Positions 23,361-36,778 are shown, counted from the first letter of the stretch. The stretch: DNA of 64,000 nucleotides from Batrachochytrium dendrobatidis JAM81 (GCF_000203795.2 NW_006281099.1:174690-238689); one strand, 5' to 3'. A program made the numbers and translations. Notes: generated by a model not told the origin, from the letters alone.

Positions 23361-25172
23361 ATGTGGAGAAGCTGCCAACTCCGTCAGTATGTTTCAATAA
23401 GAGGCACTCAACAGCCATATATTTTTAAACACTACATAGGCTCATTGCTATTTCCACTCTTTGCTATAAAAACATTGCATTCAAAAACTTTATCGGCTTC
23501 ATCTACCTCGTTGTTGTCAGCTTCAAATACAGCCGATTTCAGCAAAAAGTCATATGTATCTCATGAACAGCCATTAACAAACGAGATGTTTGAGGATTTT
23601 CTTGCAAACAGCCTGCGCATCACATCTCAGTCTGATTCTACCAAAACAAATAAATTGCCATTATACACCAAATCCTCACAATCTCGGACTCGCCATCACG
23701 ATAAACCTACAAACCCAACCCAGTTGCCAGTAGCAGAAACACATCATCGTAATCCGCAAAGCATCAACTCGAACGAACCTGCGCCATACCTTTCCAAATC
23801 CATTTTTAGCCCATCCCTAGATAAGCTCATCGATGCCATCAACAACCATGCTTATGCACTTGCATACCGTCACTTTATGGCCCTCGAATCTATACATCCA
23901 ACCCCATTGTCAAATCTGCCACCAGCATACTATTCTCAACTAATTACAGCGATTCAAAATAATCATCAAAACATTATGGGCACTCGAAGCAGATCTATGC
24001 GTCTTTTCCGTACAATAGATATATTTAGTTTGATGGAAAAACTGGGAGTTCCAACCAAAACCGTCGTTTCAGTTCTCAAATGCATGTACAGAACCTATTC
24101 GATGCAAGGAGATACTGCTCGGATGGAGGATACTCTTTTGGAATTGGAAAGATTGGGAGTAGATATTGCCATTTTCCCAATTCAATCACTTTTAATTAGC
24201 GGCTATGTCAATGCTGGAGATACCAAAGCTGCAATGAGTTGTTTTCACTCTTGGCGTGCAAAGGCAAGGTATTCTACTGAGCCCTATCATGCTCTTATTT
24301 CTGCCTACCTGCATACCCGTTCTAGCGACCAAGTTGAGCACGTTGTGTCGATCATGCGATTAGGTGATGGCACGTATCCACCCATCCGCCTCACTCACAA
24401 AACCTACTCTCTTGTAGCTCGTCATTACTACAACATGGGAGAATACAAGAAAATGGAGCAGTGGCTTCTAGAGTATATGCAATTGGGCTATACAGTGATG
24501 GATACAAGTATGTATACACTTCGTGTATCTGCCTCGAATCAAATGGGCGATTATTCACAAGCGAAGGCCATTCTTTACCAAATGCGTGCATCTGGGATTC
24601 CTTTTGAAGCGAATACGTATATTGAGGAATTTATTGCGTACTGTGGAGATAAAGCTGACATGAATCATGGTACCGTATGGACTCTTTTTAATGCACTACG
24701 CCAAAAACGAAATGTAAACAAACGAGTGCTTGTATCCATGGGAATATGGATTGGGCCAGTAAGATCAGAAAAAGCGTTGATGGAACTCAGCCAAGCGATT
24801 CATAAGCATACAGCACCCTTTGAGACCACCATGATTTTTCTCGTCAACGCATACAGCTATCTTGGTGACGATCAATCCGTTATTCAATTGATCAAGAGAT
24901 TGGAGTATGTACAAAAGGAAAGGTTCAATCCTAATATTTATTTGCAGCTTTTGCATGCTTATAAAAATGATGGCAAGTTGCATCAGGCTGGAGTATACGC
25001 CAATCATCTTTGCGAAGAAGGTGTGTGGATCGGACCTGAGACTTGGCACACACTTTTGGTTGCCGCAGCCAAGTCGGATCCATTGGTTTCAAAGCAGATT
25101 GAGAAATGGTTTGAAAAGTGGTGCCATGAAAAAAATGATTTGGATCTTTCAGACATGGTCAAGACAACATAA
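23361..25172 (+). CDS. Mitochondrial pentatricopeptide-repeat (PPR) protein
   Basis: An intronless 603-residue gene. The frame opens at TTG 23355, but the first ATG is 23361 (MWRSCQLRQYV). The N terminus is rich in Arg, Ser and hydrophobic residues with no acids for about 60 residues, as in a mitochondrial targeting peptide. From about residue 190 onward the protein is a run of paired helices with PPR character (FPIQSLLISGYVNAGDTKAAMSCF, EPYHALISAYLHTRSSDQVEHVVSIM, SMYTLRVSASNQMGDYSQAKAILYQMRASGI, NIYLQLLHAYKNDGKLHQAG). PPR proteins bind organellar RNA for processing or translation. The RNA target cannot be predicted here. Confidence 0.85.
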   Translation: MWRSCQLRQYVSIRGTQQPYIFKHYIGSLLFPLFAIKTLHSKTLSASSTSLLSASNTADFSKKSYVSHEQPLTNEMFEDFLANSLRITSQSDSTKTNKLPLYTKSSQSRTRHHDKPTNPTQLPVAETHHRNPQSINSNEPAPYLSKSIFSPSLDKLIDAINNHAYALAYRHFMALESIHPTPLSNLPPAYYSQLITAIQNNHQNIMGTRSRSMRLFRTIDIFSLMEKLGVPTKTVVSVLKCMYRTYSMQGDTARMEDTLLELERLGVDIAIFPIQSLLISGYVNAGDTKAAMSCFHSWRAKARYSTEPYHALISAYLHTRSSDQVEHVVSIMRLGDGTYPPIRLTHKTYSLVARHYYNMGEYKKMEQWLLEYMQLGYTVMDTSMYTLRVSASNQMGDYSQAKAILYQMRASGIPFEANTYIEEFIAYCGDKADMNHGTVWTLFNALRQKRNVNKRVLVSMGIWIGPVRSEKALMELSQAIHKHTAPFETTMIFLVNAYSYLGDDQSVIQLIKRLEYVQKERFNPNIYLQLLHAYKNDGKLHQAGVYANHLCEEGVWIGPETWHTLLVAAAKSDPLVSKQIEKWFEKWCHEKNDLDLSDMVKTT

Positions 25173-25547
25173 ACAGGATCAATCTGGTATACAATTATAC
25201 ATTAAGGATTAGATCTCAGACTGTTGAATCTAAAATAAATGTACAACTCAAAGCTTAGTGTTTGGATATGTTCATTCAGTCTATGTATTCAAGCACCACC
25301 ATCACGATATCAATAATACAGTCAAGAATCAAGTTTCATTAAGGGTAGAAATAAGTTGATGAATCAAAATCGAGCTCATGTATATAGAAACAAACTAGTT
25401 TGGCAATGAACTACAAACTAACTCAGACAAGAGTAGTCAGGGATAGTACAAAAAATAAAGGGACCTGGATATCGGACAATGTTATAAATATATATCAGTC
25501 ATTTAGTATCGTGTAGCCTATAGTTTAGAAAGTAGCCAATCTAGTTT
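25173..25547. other. Convergent intergenic spacer
   Basis: 3' flanks of the PPR gene and the GATA gene. No gene or element recognised. Confidence 0.6.
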
Positions 25548-27431
25548 CTATCTAGGAAGCCCAGATGTGGACGTTATTAGAGAATCAAAATCCGCCCAGT
25601 TTTCAGGATTGCTGCCATCTGTATTCCTTTGAGGAAGAGATGAAAATGGAAGAGTATGTGCCAATAAATGAAATGTGTCAGAAGCAACAGTTTTAGAAGA
25701 GGCTACAGCATGCAACGGACGCATTGGACTCTGCTTTTTGGAAAGTGTGGAAGTGCCAGACTGTACTTGAAATAATGGAGACAATGTGGGGTTGACAGTA
25801 GCTACAGACCCAAGATGTACCGATCCCTGGCGAGATAGGGCATCTGAATCAGATCCAAGGTCTTGTTCTATTCCATATGTGTATGGTTGTGGTGATGCCA
25901 CATAAAAAGGGGTTTGGGAGATATTTCCAGTGGCAGCAAACTGACTGCTGTTTAGAAGATGTGAAGGCGACGCAGAGAAACTAGTAGAGGACGAAGTCGA
26001 GTACCGAGCGATTTCTGGATCGACAGTATACATTGATATGCTCATGGGCATGCATGCCGTCACACTTTTTGACGATGAGACTGACGCAGGTGATCCATGC
26101 GATACCAAAGCTGTTGAAAGACTAGAACCATGCAAAGATTCTGTGCATTGCTGGGATAGAGCGCTAGATCCAGTAACAGCGGATCCGGCTGATGCTGTCA
26201 AAGTAGTGGCCGTACTATTACCATTTGATTTACGAGGCGTCTTGTTCAAGTAGTTAGTAGGTCGCTCCTTACCATACTGTTTGCTGTACAACCCACACGC
26301 ATTACATAGATTATGGTTGCGATCGGGAGTACGCCGCCATAATGGGGTCACACTCGTATTACAATTGAAGCAAGTGAGATTTCGAGCCATTTCCCGTATG
26401 CGCTTTTTCTCTGCAGCGGTTGGTGGGATATCTTCAGCGGTGTGTGTTGCGTTGGTAGAAGTTTTGGCATGGGCACCCTTGACAGATCGACGTCGAACAA
26501 GAGATGCAGGCACGTTGGCTTTTTGACTATGCGAGTCTAATGTGAAAGTGGATGGTGTTGGTGGTGTAAAGCTGTCGACTGCTGACAAAGCCTGTTTAGG
26601 ACTAGCCAAAACAGAGCCATGTGTAATTATGTCCTGAGTAGAGCATAGAGCAGACGAGGTAGCAAGGGGGGGAGTATCTAGCTTGCATAATGAAGGTAAA
26701 GAGTCGGTAGAAGAACGCCCAACTACAGATGCTCTGGATAAAGCATTATCATTATGCCTTGATGCCATACCCAAGCCAGAAGCAATGCCCATCCCAACAT
26801 TAGATAGAATACCCATTCCCATGCCCAAGCCCATATCTATGCCATGATTTATAGACGCGCCCACATCACGGAACATTGCGGGATTGACTGTAGAGCCGAG
26901 AGTAGTGCCAGAGACCGACGAGTCTGGTGTGGTGCCAAGACGAGCGTGTGAGGCCTCGGCTCTGGAGTGGATAGTGGCGGGATCAACGAGGGCAGACCCA
27001 TTTGTGATGGATGAACTTGCAGATAATCCATTGGTAAGATAAGGAAACATATTTGGTAACGAATGCCTCGAGGAAATTGCCGAGGCATTTAAGACGGGAC
27101 CGGATATCTGGCGCAGTGCTGCTGAAGGTATAATTTTAGCAACATGACTAGTATTGAGATACGGACTATTCGAATAGCCCAGACCAAGAGCGTATGGGTC
27201 AGAGTAAGTGCTGTGATGTGCGCCATGTAAAGGCTGATAGGATAGCGGTTGTTGACTGGAGTGATTTTGGCTATGTTGGTGCTGCTGAGGATAAACAAAC
27301 TGTTGCTGAGGCAAGAGTTGGTGCGGGCTCTGATATGGCTGAAGCTGCTTTTCGTGAAGATTTGGCTTTCGAGTTTTGTCGTTAGCTAGCCAAAAATCGA
27401 ATGCTTCGTTGTGTAGATAATCTAAAGCCAT
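25548..27431 (-). CDS. GATA-type zinc-finger transcription factor
   Basis: A 627-residue frame with one fungal-type GATA finger at about residues 352-385 ([19 protein letters not shown] and [17 protein letters not shown]: Cys-x2-Cys, 17-residue loop, Cys-x2-Cys), which binds GATA sites in DNA. The rest is low complexity: Gln/His-rich N-terminal region, Ser/Ala-rich stretches, a Met/Gly-rich patch ([11 protein letters not shown]) and a Ser/Thr-rich C terminus. The N-terminal [18 protein letters not shown] motif is the only other structured-looking part. Fungal GATA factors control nitrogen use, iron uptake, light response or development; which applies is not visible. This frame may be the second exon of a longer gene that begins in the minus-strand ORF at 27983-28777. 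Confidence 0.9.
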   Translation of the reverse strand: MALDYLHNEAFDFWLANDKTRKPNLHEKQLQPYQSPHQLLPQQQFVYPQQHQHSQNHSSQQPLSYQPLHGAHHSTYSDPYALGLGYSNSPYLNTSHVAKIIPSAALRQISGPVLNASAISSRHSLPNMFPYLTNGLSASSSITNGSALVDPATIHSRAEASHARLGTTPDSSVSGTTLGSTVNPAMFRDVGASINHGIDMGLGMGMGILSNVGMGIASGLGMASRHNDNALSRASVVGRSSTDSLPSLCKLDTPPLATSSALCSTQDIITHGSVLASPKQALSAVDSFTPPTPSTFTLDSHSQKANVPASLVRRRSVKGAHAKTSTNATHTAEDIPPTAAEKKRIREMARNLTCFNCNTSVTPLWRRTPDRNHNLCNACGLYSKQYGKERPTNYLNKTPRKSNGNSTATTLTASAGSAVTGSSALSQQCTESLHGSSLSTALVSHGSPASVSSSKSVTACMPMSISMYTVDPEIARYSTSSSTSFSASPSHLLNSSQFAATGNISQTPFYVASPQPYTYGIEQDLGSDSDALSRQGSVHLGSVATVNPTLSPLFQVQSGTSTLSKKQSPMRPLHAVASSKTVASDTFHLLAHTLPFSSLPQRNTDGSNPENWADFDSLITSTSGLPR

Positions 27432-27982
27432 TCATGTACATAAATCAAACACAAAGCAGATTAGAAAGGCTACATGATTCAAACAATAAACGGGTGTAAA
27501 CCTCTGCTTTACAAATGCCAATATCATGAACAATAAAGCAAGGTTCAGAAAAAAGCAGACCAAATGTGGAGGTAAGGGTGTAGGAAAAGCCCTTTGTTCA
27601 ATAACGCGCCAAAGCAACAGGATTGCCAAGTATTGTTTTCCAACGCTCGCCAAGAACGAATACAAGAGTCGCAATGACTACTACAAAGAGTGCATGAAAC
27701 TATACAAGACAACTCAACGTGGGAGACAAGTGACTCAGCAAATACTGACTTTGCTTGTACAATGCCATATATATTGTGCTGGATTGTGTTGCATTGAACT
27801 GTAATAGCAGCATATTGCTGCTTATTACTACGGCGTTGCTTTGAGTCAGCTATCTTAACCACATGCATTAAAAGCAATGGGTGTCAAGTTTTTTGACACG
27901 ATACAATGTGCAGCGCCCAGCACATTGTAAGATAAGGATGGCTCAATAGATGAAAAATGTGGGGAAATGAGATATCAAGCCA
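27432..27982. other. Intergenic spacer or intron of the GATA gene
   Basis: The upstream ORF ends in ACAG followed by GTAAAA, and the GATA frame has a pyrimidine-rich tract with an AG just after its first codons (near 27423). A splice between them keeps frame (..[10 protein letters not shown]). This is equally consistent with a plain intergenic region and promoter. Confidence 0.35.
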
Positions 27983-28777
27983 TTATTTTTTACCTGTTTC
28001 CGAGTAGGCTATGGGATTGCTATTCCCAGGAGCGGATCGTTGTGCTTCTACATAGTGGCGTGAGCCATTCATGGCATGTATAGGATACGGATTGTATCGA
28101 TCGTATGAACGATGCCTATAGTGATGTGCAGAACTATGGTCTAAAGGGTAGCTGCTGTTGTTAGTAGCGCTGTTGGTACAGGGAATCTTTTCCACACTCT
28201 TTGACTGAGGCTGTAATGATATTTGCGACTGAATCAACGAGTGATTATTTGGCTTGATCTGGTTAGTATCTGTATAGTTGTGGGTCTGCATATGAGACTG
28301 GTTAAAGGAGTAGCTAGTGTTGGGATTGCTGGTAGGCTCTACTGAGTGACCGTGCATATCTGAGTTGGTAACCTGTTGCCGTGTACTTGGAGCAGAGGAA
28401 AGAGCAATGTCTGTAGATAATACGCTGGAGAGATCCCTATTTAAATTGGCAGAATCAGAAGATGCATTCAGTTGGACAGAGAAAGGTGGGGTTAGAGTTG
28501 CTCGGCTTTTTGCAGATGCATCAATAGTCTGCAGACTGCCTTGCTGTTCCAATCGACCTCGTGAAGTGTGCCCAAGATGATAATCCACGTTATTGAAACA
28601 ATACTGATTCTGCTGCACAGGCTGACATTGAGATGAATGGCTCTGCTGCTGCGACTGAAATAGCATGACCGTTTCTGACAAAGTGACGGGATTTGAATCT
28701 ACTACTGGCATTTGGTCTGATGTACTGTCCAATCTGACTGCTGTGGTATTAAGATACAATCCATCACCATCAAACAT
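27983..28777 (-). CDS. Ser/Gln/Asn-rich protein, possible first exon of the GATA factor
   Basis: A 264-residue open frame starting with ATG at 28777 and ending in a TAA right after a candidate GTAAAA 5' splice site. It is almost all Ser, Gln, Asn, Thr and His with no recognised domain, which is the composition of an activation domain. The near-terminal part has a basic/aromatic run (SSAHHYRHRSYDRYNPYPIHAMNGSRHY). I cannot tell whether it is a separate gene or the 5' coding exon of the GATA factor immediately downstream on the same strand; composition and spacing favour the second slightly. Confidence 0.5.
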   Translation of the reverse strand: MFDGDGLYLNTTAVRLDSTSDQMPVVDSNPVTLSETVMLFQSQQQSHSSQCQPVQQNQYCFNNVDYHLGHTSRGRLEQQGSLQTIDASAKSRATLTPPFSVQLNASSDSANLNRDLSSVLSTDIALSSAPSTRQQVTNSDMHGHSVEPTSNPNTSYSFNQSHMQTHNYTDTNQIKPNNHSLIQSQISLQPQSKSVEKIPCTNSATNNSSYPLDHSSAHHYRHRSYDRYNPYPIHAMNGSRHYVEAQRSAPGNSNPIAYSETGKK

Positions 28778-30643
28778 GAGTAAAAGACGAAAGGCGTGAA
28801 CTTTATAAAATTCCGCCGGATATTTTTATCTTATAGACCTGTTGCTGGCAATTGTGTAGAGTTTGCGAATTGGTGGCTATGGATAGACAGGATAGGCAAG
28901 AGCAACGTAGTGTTTAAAAGAAATAACGGCGAATTTAGAGCTGGGGTATACTAAGAAAAAGGAGCAATGAAGGCGTCGAAGTAGCAATGGAAAAAGGAAG
29001 TCGAGGTCAATTCAAATATATATAGTATCAATAGAAAAGCAGAGCGGTTTATAGATAGGCTCGCGAGCCAGTTTTTTAACTCGAGTTATCTGATCTGGAT
29101 AAATGAATGTTCACCGAAAAAACTCGAGGTGCATTCGATTCTCTTATGAAAAACAGTCGACGAATGCTAGTGCCTGCAAGGCAGAGGGCAAAGTACGAGC
29201 AAATAAATGGCTGGGGTATGCACCAAATCACGGGTGTTTAAAAAGATTTGTATAGCGAGGGAGGGTCAATTTTTTATGGGAAGGCTGGCTGAACTTGAAA
29301 AATTTATAAACCAAGTAAAGCGGTGTTTCGGTGATAGTTTGAACTAGATTACATCTGGTTCGGAAGCGAGGAGTATGACTGCAGATTGCTGTGGATCAAA
29401 AGTATGGCTCTAAACTTTGCAAAGTGTAGCTTGGTCCGTATTGTGCAATCGCGTTATTGAACAAATAGTTCAATAAGCAAGCGAGGGGTGACGGTATGGT
29501 TTTGTTGATAACCCGCCGTATCAATGCAAAACAATGTTTTAATGTGAGGTTAAACTTATCAATGATTGAGCTGTTTGTCAAACACAATCTGGACGCCAAC
29601 TCCAAAGGTTTTTGTTTGGCAAGCAAACTCAATCATTATTTCTCTCCACTCATGCCGTCACCAATTCTAGGGGTTTCATACTCGAAACATTTATTTGGCC
29701 CACCTGTTGAATCTACGATTGCTGATTGGTACCATTTGACGGGATCCAGAACCATGATACTCATACTATTATTTAGGGGTTACTCTAGATCAATTGTATA
29801 ATCAGGCCGACAACCCGCAAATAGATTACATATTATATTTTGTCGTACCCTAACATCATCCATTGAGGTGATGTTTTGGCAAAAAGAAGCAACGAAGCGC
29901 TAAACGGCTATTATTACAAGCCGATGGCTTATCATAAATACAATGTGCTGCCATTAGATTATGATCATTTTGAATGCAGTCCATGGTAAATCACATTGCT
30001 TGTGAAAAATACTAAGCACATTATACAAGCAATGTCAGGCGGTAGAACTGTTATGCAGGGCGTAGCTATTGATGAACTTGACCTGACCATTTATGCATTT
30101 ATTGTGAATTAGCAGTCGCCGTTCATTTTTGCATACAATGCAAGCTAGTGTTTTCAGTATCAACAGCTCTTGATATGATGTCACTAGTTGGAGCCATCTG
30201 AAATGTCCTCTAATCATATATATCCGCATGTAGCTTTACACACTCTTGGCTGACTCGATCAAATCCTTGCTTTTTCACCAAGGACGATCAGTGAATGAAC
30301 ATGGTAAGCTGCTAAACATACAAATCAGACTCGAGCTACATCATACTTTTTAAAGGTAATTGTTTTAAAGAGTGTAGCGTAAGCATTACTGAATGTCCAA
30401 GAATGCAATAGCTGTGCAACATTTATTGCTCAGTAGCAGAACAAAAATGATTCATGCTGCGGGCTATCATAGCATAAATGTAGACAGCGCCCATTGCTAC
30501 GGCTTAGTAGCACAACAGAATAGATAAGCCGATCAAAGACTGAGAAGACCTAGTGGCACAAGATTAGAACCTATAGTCATCGAGACGCGATTGCCTAGAC
30601 TGTATTGCACACTACTCTTGACTTTCAGCTGTTGCGTATTCAC
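28778..30643. other. Long intergenic region, no gene seen
   Basis: About 1.9 kb of AT-rich sequence upstream of the S/Q/N-rich frame. ORFs of up to 101 codons (29396-29801 on both strands) overlap each other and have no recognisable content. No tRNA or element end before 30644. Confidence 0.5.
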
Positions 30644-31106
30644 CACCGTATTCATTGAAAACGGAGTACTAAATAAGAGTCAACTAATGAACTTAGAAAA
30701 CACAATGTTGTCCAGTGAATTGGCAACAATTATTTCATGAAACTGACTGTTTAGTTGGCTAGTCTTGTAATGATTGGCATGAAAGCACTTGCAGTCTTTG
30801 TTCTCTTGAACTAGAATGTATCTGTGATTTTAGGATACAATAAAGTAGAGTTTGACAATGTCAGAGCAGTCAAACCCAATATATGGATTACAGTAGATGG
30901 GGTTGGGTTCAAATGTGATGACCATACAATGTATGGCCATGTCAAATGAGTGCAATCTCAGTTCAATCTCACAGTTTGATTTTGTATCATATGATGACTG
31001 TTGTCTATTGAAGAAGCAGTCAATCTCCAATAGAAGAGCAAAACGAATGTTCGACTATTGTATATTTCAGAATAGATACAGGCTGTATTTCACGCGAATA
31101 TGGCTG
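30644..31106 (-). mobile_element. TIR element copy D
   Basis: Left end ACCGTATTCATTGAAAAC, right end TATTTCACGCGAATATGGCTG followed by TA. The internal blocks (GACCATACAATGTATGGCCATG; CCCAATATATGGATTACAG) are in reverse orientation relative to copies A, B and C. The right end is 95 bp upstream of the ATG of the GPI-type protein at 31202. Confidence 0.75.
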
Positions 31107-31201
31107 TAAACTCAGACGCTAAACAACCCGTAAGTTATATTACAAGGAATGCATAAACAGTCGTAGCCAAGTTGCAATCATCTTTTCGATTTTCATACAC
31201 T

Positions 31202-31594
31202 ATGAGCAAAGCTACTGCAATCCTTCTATTTCTCAGCTCGTCCACTGTGCTTGCACAAAAGGCATTTACTCTTGATGCAAGCTCAATAGCATCGTGGGTT
31301 CCTGAGCCAACTGATATTGCACCGATTCCTCCCAACTTTCCATTGTCCACTACCAAGCCAGTTCCCACTAGGATCCCTGTGCCCACATCCTCTCGAGTCT
31401 TGCCTCCTTTGACTTCCTCAACTCCTTCAACTTCCTTGACTTTCTCGACTTCTTTAGTCTCTTCGGCCACCGCAAGCGTAATCAACGCACCCAGCTCCAA
31501 CAGTGCTGCTGTCTCGGTCCGATCTGTCACTGGTGCCATCACCAACTTTGCTACCCTTGGCAGCATTGCTGTATTCTTTCTTGCTGTTTTATAA
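31202..31594 (+). CDS. Small Ser/Thr/Pro-rich GPI-type surface protein
   Basis: 130 residues. The signal peptide is MSKATAILLFLSSSTVLAQ. A Pro/Ser/Thr-rich body follows (VPTRIPVPTSS; LTSSTPSTSLTFSTSL), then Ser/Ala/Asn residues and a hydrophobic C terminus (GSIAVFFLAVL) directly before the stop, the layout of a GPI-anchored cell-wall protein. The frame opens at a TTG (31172), but the ATG at 31202 gives a perfect signal peptide. A long antisense frame (31135-31566) is a shadow. The gene is bracketed by TIR elements D and E. Confidence 0.75.
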   Translation: MSKATAILLFLSSSTVLAQKAFTLDASSIASWVPEPTDIAPIPPNFPLSTTKPVPTRIPVPTSSRVLPPLTSSTPSTSLTFSTSLVSSATASVINAPSSNSAAVSVRSVTGAITNFATLGSIAVFFLAVL

Positions 31595-31789
31595 ATAGCT
31601 CTAATGGATTATCAGTCCATTTTATAAACTGGTTTAAAATAAAGGCTTTTTCATGATACAAGTCTTTTACATGTGTTCGCCAAGAAGGATAGCGATACAA
31701 GGAAACTCGAAAAGCAAATGCCAGATATTGTTTGAATGACAATATGAATGTTTGTAATAAAGCAACATCACGTGATTGGTTGGGTTTGT

Positions 31790-32377
31790 TATGGCTTATT
31801 CACGCACAACACATTTGTATTCATCTTGCAGTGACTATCTTGGAATATACAATAGTTGAATATTTGAATATTTGTTTTGCTTTCCTATTCAAGATTGGCA
31901 GTTTCAATAAACACAACGGTCATTATATGATACACAATCAAACTATGGCTCTAAACTGATATTGCCCTCCCTTGACATGGTCATACATTATGCAATCTTC
32001 AAGTTTAAAATCAGATATTGAAATCGGCTATTTTCAATGCAATTCTATACAAACCCCTGTACCCTAATCTCACAGATATGTTTGCGCTCTAGTTCAAGAA
32101 AGCAATGATTGCATGTATTGGGAATACAAGCGTTGCTTCCATGCCATATCCAATGTTTGGTTTGTAGAGAAAGATAATTGAACAAGTGTCAAGAATGTAG
32201 AATTTATTGAAGCAGAGATGTGAGCATTTGGTCAGCTTTCTATACAGAAATGAGCAAGACCAGTCAACTAAATAGTTTAAAAGACAATATTGTCCAGTAA
32301 GTTTGATGGCATCATTATTTCACGAGATTCGCTGTTTATTGTATTTTCGCGCGTTCTCATGTCTATTGGCACCACTG
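31790..32377 (+). mobile_element. TIR element copy E upstream of alpha-tubulin
   Basis: The left end (GGCTTATTCACGCACAACAC) and internal blocks (CAGTGACTATCTTGGAATA, CTTTCCTATTCAAGATTGG, GACATGGTCATACATTATGC, TTGCGCTCTAGTTCAA) match the family. The right end is degraded but stops at CACCACTG followed by TA. It ends 9 bp before a TATA-like box of the alpha-tubulin gene. Confidence 0.75.
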
Positions 32378-32385
32378 TAATTTCC

Positions 32386-32393
32386 TATAAATA
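32386..32393 (+). promoter_or_regulatory. TATA-like box of alpha-tubulin
   Basis: TATAAATA, 112 bp upstream of the alpha-tubulin ATG and followed by pyrimidine-rich DNA. Plausible core promoter, from sequence only. Confidence 0.45.
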
Positions 32394-32468
32394 TGGACTG
32401 AAATCGTTTTTCTTTCCACCATAGTTTTCCCTTTTAGCGTCTTCACCTTTACCGAAGCCGCGAACTGA

Positions 32469-34221
<1,753 letters not shown>

Positions 34222-34308
34222 ATGCTGCCACCTCAATGTTACCCGATTTTACAAATGAAGTTTTAATTCGTTCGTATCTGGTATTTGTTTTGCTATAAGC
34301 ATGCATTC

Positions 34309-36258
34309 ATGATCAACCATGCTCAAGATTGCAGTTTTGTTGGCCACTTTAGTGGCATGTTTACGATATTTATATTTCATTTTACCGGAATAGTGAACAT
34401 CATGATAACGAATATTCTGGTGGATAATAGTCATCTATGCATTGCTGCCAGAAAAAGAATGCTACGACTAAAGGATGGGGGTGAACATTCCAAATCCTAT
34501 CATCAACCTGATGCTGGGCTTTTAAGAACACTTGTTCTCAATTGGTACGATATTCACCAACGACGATTACCATGGAGGAAAGAGTGGGATGGCAGCAAAG
34601 CTCTGTGTAAAGACTGGCTGTCACAAAGGGCATATGAAGTGTGGGTCTCTGAGATCATGCTACAACAGACACAAGTAGTAACTGTTGTGCAGTACTATCA
34701 ACGCTGGATGCATGCATGGCCTACTATTCATAGTCTGGCTGCTGCTAGTTTAGAGGTGTATCTGAAATATCAATCTTTTTTATTGCACAAGAGTATTTTA
34801 TTCATTCCTCCATTCCTAACATCCATGTCTATCAACTACTTGAACATCCACCACAGGACGTCAATAAAATTTGGTCTGGATTGGGATACTATTCGCGAGC
34901 CAAACGACTCTATCAAGGTGCTCAGATCGTTGTATCCAAGTATGGAGGTCATCTACCAAGAACAGCTGAAGAGCTAGAGCAATGTATTCCTGGAATTGGC
35001 CCGTACACTGCTGGTGCTATTGCATCGATTGCATTCAATATCCCATCCCCTTTGGTCGATGGCAATGTAATTCGTGTTCTGTCCAGACTCTGTGCTTTTG
35101 GATCCGATCCAAAAGCAAGATCTTCGGTCAAGTGGTATTGGTAAAACTAACATTTGTCTCGATTTGACGATCTAATATAAATAGACTCATGTTTGAATCA
35201 ATGTTTTATTTTGAAATACCATGATTAGGGAAACTGCTAAAGAGATTGTAGATCCACACATGCCTGGAAATTTCAACCAAGCGCTGATGGATCTAGGAGC
35301 AACTGTGTGCACACCAAAAGCACCACAATGCAATACATGCCCACTACAATCTCAATGCATGGCTTATATTGAACAAGAGCAATTCCAGCATATATCTGAC
35401 ACCACTACTCACGAATCACAAACGTATATCTCTGACCTCGATGACAAATCTCAAATTAAAGTGCACCAGACTAATCTCAAACCTAGCAAAGATTCGAGTC
35501 GTCGAGATATCCAAGATACACCATGTACTCATTGTCCTATGATCAGTGTTGCAAATATAGAAGACTGGCCCATCACTCGATACCCACTCAAAATAGAACG
35601 CAAACCACCACGACAACAACATTGTGCTGTTGTCGTGGTTGAGCGTCTACTCGAGTCGCAGGCCAATCAACTTTTGGTTTTGAAATCTCCAGAAACTGGT
35701 TTGTTGGCAGGACTATGGGATTTTCCAATGACAGTCATATCAGATATTGATCCCGCGACCTGTGATAATCCAATCATCACTTCAAAACCTCCTCCAGCCA
35801 TTGTTTTGAAAAAAGCAATGAACCAGCGCATTCATGAAATACTTGGCAATGTCGAAATCATTTTACAACGTGATATGGGAACTGTTGGACATGTGTTTTC
35901 GCATATCAAGCGAACAATGCATGTACAGTATGTTCAGATTCGTAGCAATGATGCATGTGTACATTCCAGCACTGACGGTCAACAACCATCAAAAAGATCC
36001 AAGGTGGAAAAAATGTCTACTTCAAATGCAAGTGAAGATATTGCATGGTTGACCTTTCAAGAACTTGAATCGGGAAAACTAGGAACACCAGTCACTATGA
36101 AAAAAGTCTTGGCCGTATTTAAAAAAGCTTGTGCAGAGGGTCAACCATGTAAACCTCCCAAACTGAAAGCTGTAGACAAGAAATACAAAGTTGACAAGAG
36201 CTGCCCAATTATAGGTTCCACTAGAGTAACTAGGTCCACATCTAAATTAAATAAATAG
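34309..36258 (+). CDS. MUTYH: MutY-type A/G-specific adenine DNA glycosylase
   Basis: Removes adenine mispaired with 8-oxoguanine. Exons 34309-34755, 34857-35140 and 35229-36258 keep frame. Seen in order: PWRKEW, EVWVSEIMLQQTQV with the catalytic Glu, DVNKIWSGLGYYSRAKRL, helix-hairpin-helix CIPGIGPYTAGAIASIAF, VDGNVIRVLSR with the catalytic Asp, the iron-sulfur loop Cys-x6-Cys-x2-Cys-x5-Cys (CTPKAPQCNTCPLQSQC), and a C-terminal NUDIX-like 8-oxoG recognition domain (VLKSPETGLLAGLWDFP). About 80 residues between the FeS loop and the NUDIX-like part are non-conserved. The start is uncertain: 34309 is the first in-frame ATG, but 34402 or 34459 would give a more usual length. The gene starts only 87 bp after the tubulin stop at the earliest ATG. 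Confidence 0.93.
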
Positions 36259-36317
36259 TTTATTATCGAGTTTTGCTTTTGGAGAATTTTGATACCCAAG
36301 ATATAACTCGACCATTA

Positions 36318-36741
36318 CAGTCGTATTCACGTAAAATGAAACATTAAAATACATGATAAACTGTGATGTTTGGCTGGTTTAATCTTACTCGACAATACTG
36401 TTTTATGAACTCGTTGGTTCACTCATCGTTGTGCTTATTCTTGTACAAATATAATGAATGTCTACATTTTTGTTACAATACATTCCATATTCTTGACATC
36501 TTTTCAATTTCCAACCTTCCTTTCCTCCAACCAAACAATCGGTAATCATCATGGAAACAACAGTTGCATTCCTGAGATATGTTGAACTAAAGCGCAAACG
36601 CATCTGATATTAGAATAGAGTTTCAATAAAACAAGTAATCAATATCCAATAGCAACGAGTATGTAACGATTGTTTATTTCAGAGCAAAATAATCGGTCCA
36701 ACATCAATACAAAAGTGTTTCATTTTATGTGAATACGGCTG
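36318..36741 (+). mobile_element. TIR element copy F
   Basis: Complete 424-bp copy with good terminal repeats: CAGTCGTATTCACGTAAAAT at the left and ATTTTATGTGAATACGGCTG at the right, flanked by TA on both sides. Lies between MutY and tRNA-Phe. Confidence 0.9.
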
Positions 36742-36778
36742 TAATTAAACCACTCAATGAGTGCAAAAATACAAAAAA

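Noticed and set aside
29396..29801. Overlapping ORFs on both strands
   Set aside because: They overlap antisense, lack any domain and open in AT-rich DNA; treated as chance frames.
35608..35638. Inverted repeat CCACGACAACA / TGTTGTCGTGG
   Set aside because: Lies inside MutY coding sequence; an 11-bp hairpin without terminator context or other copies is most likely coincidental.
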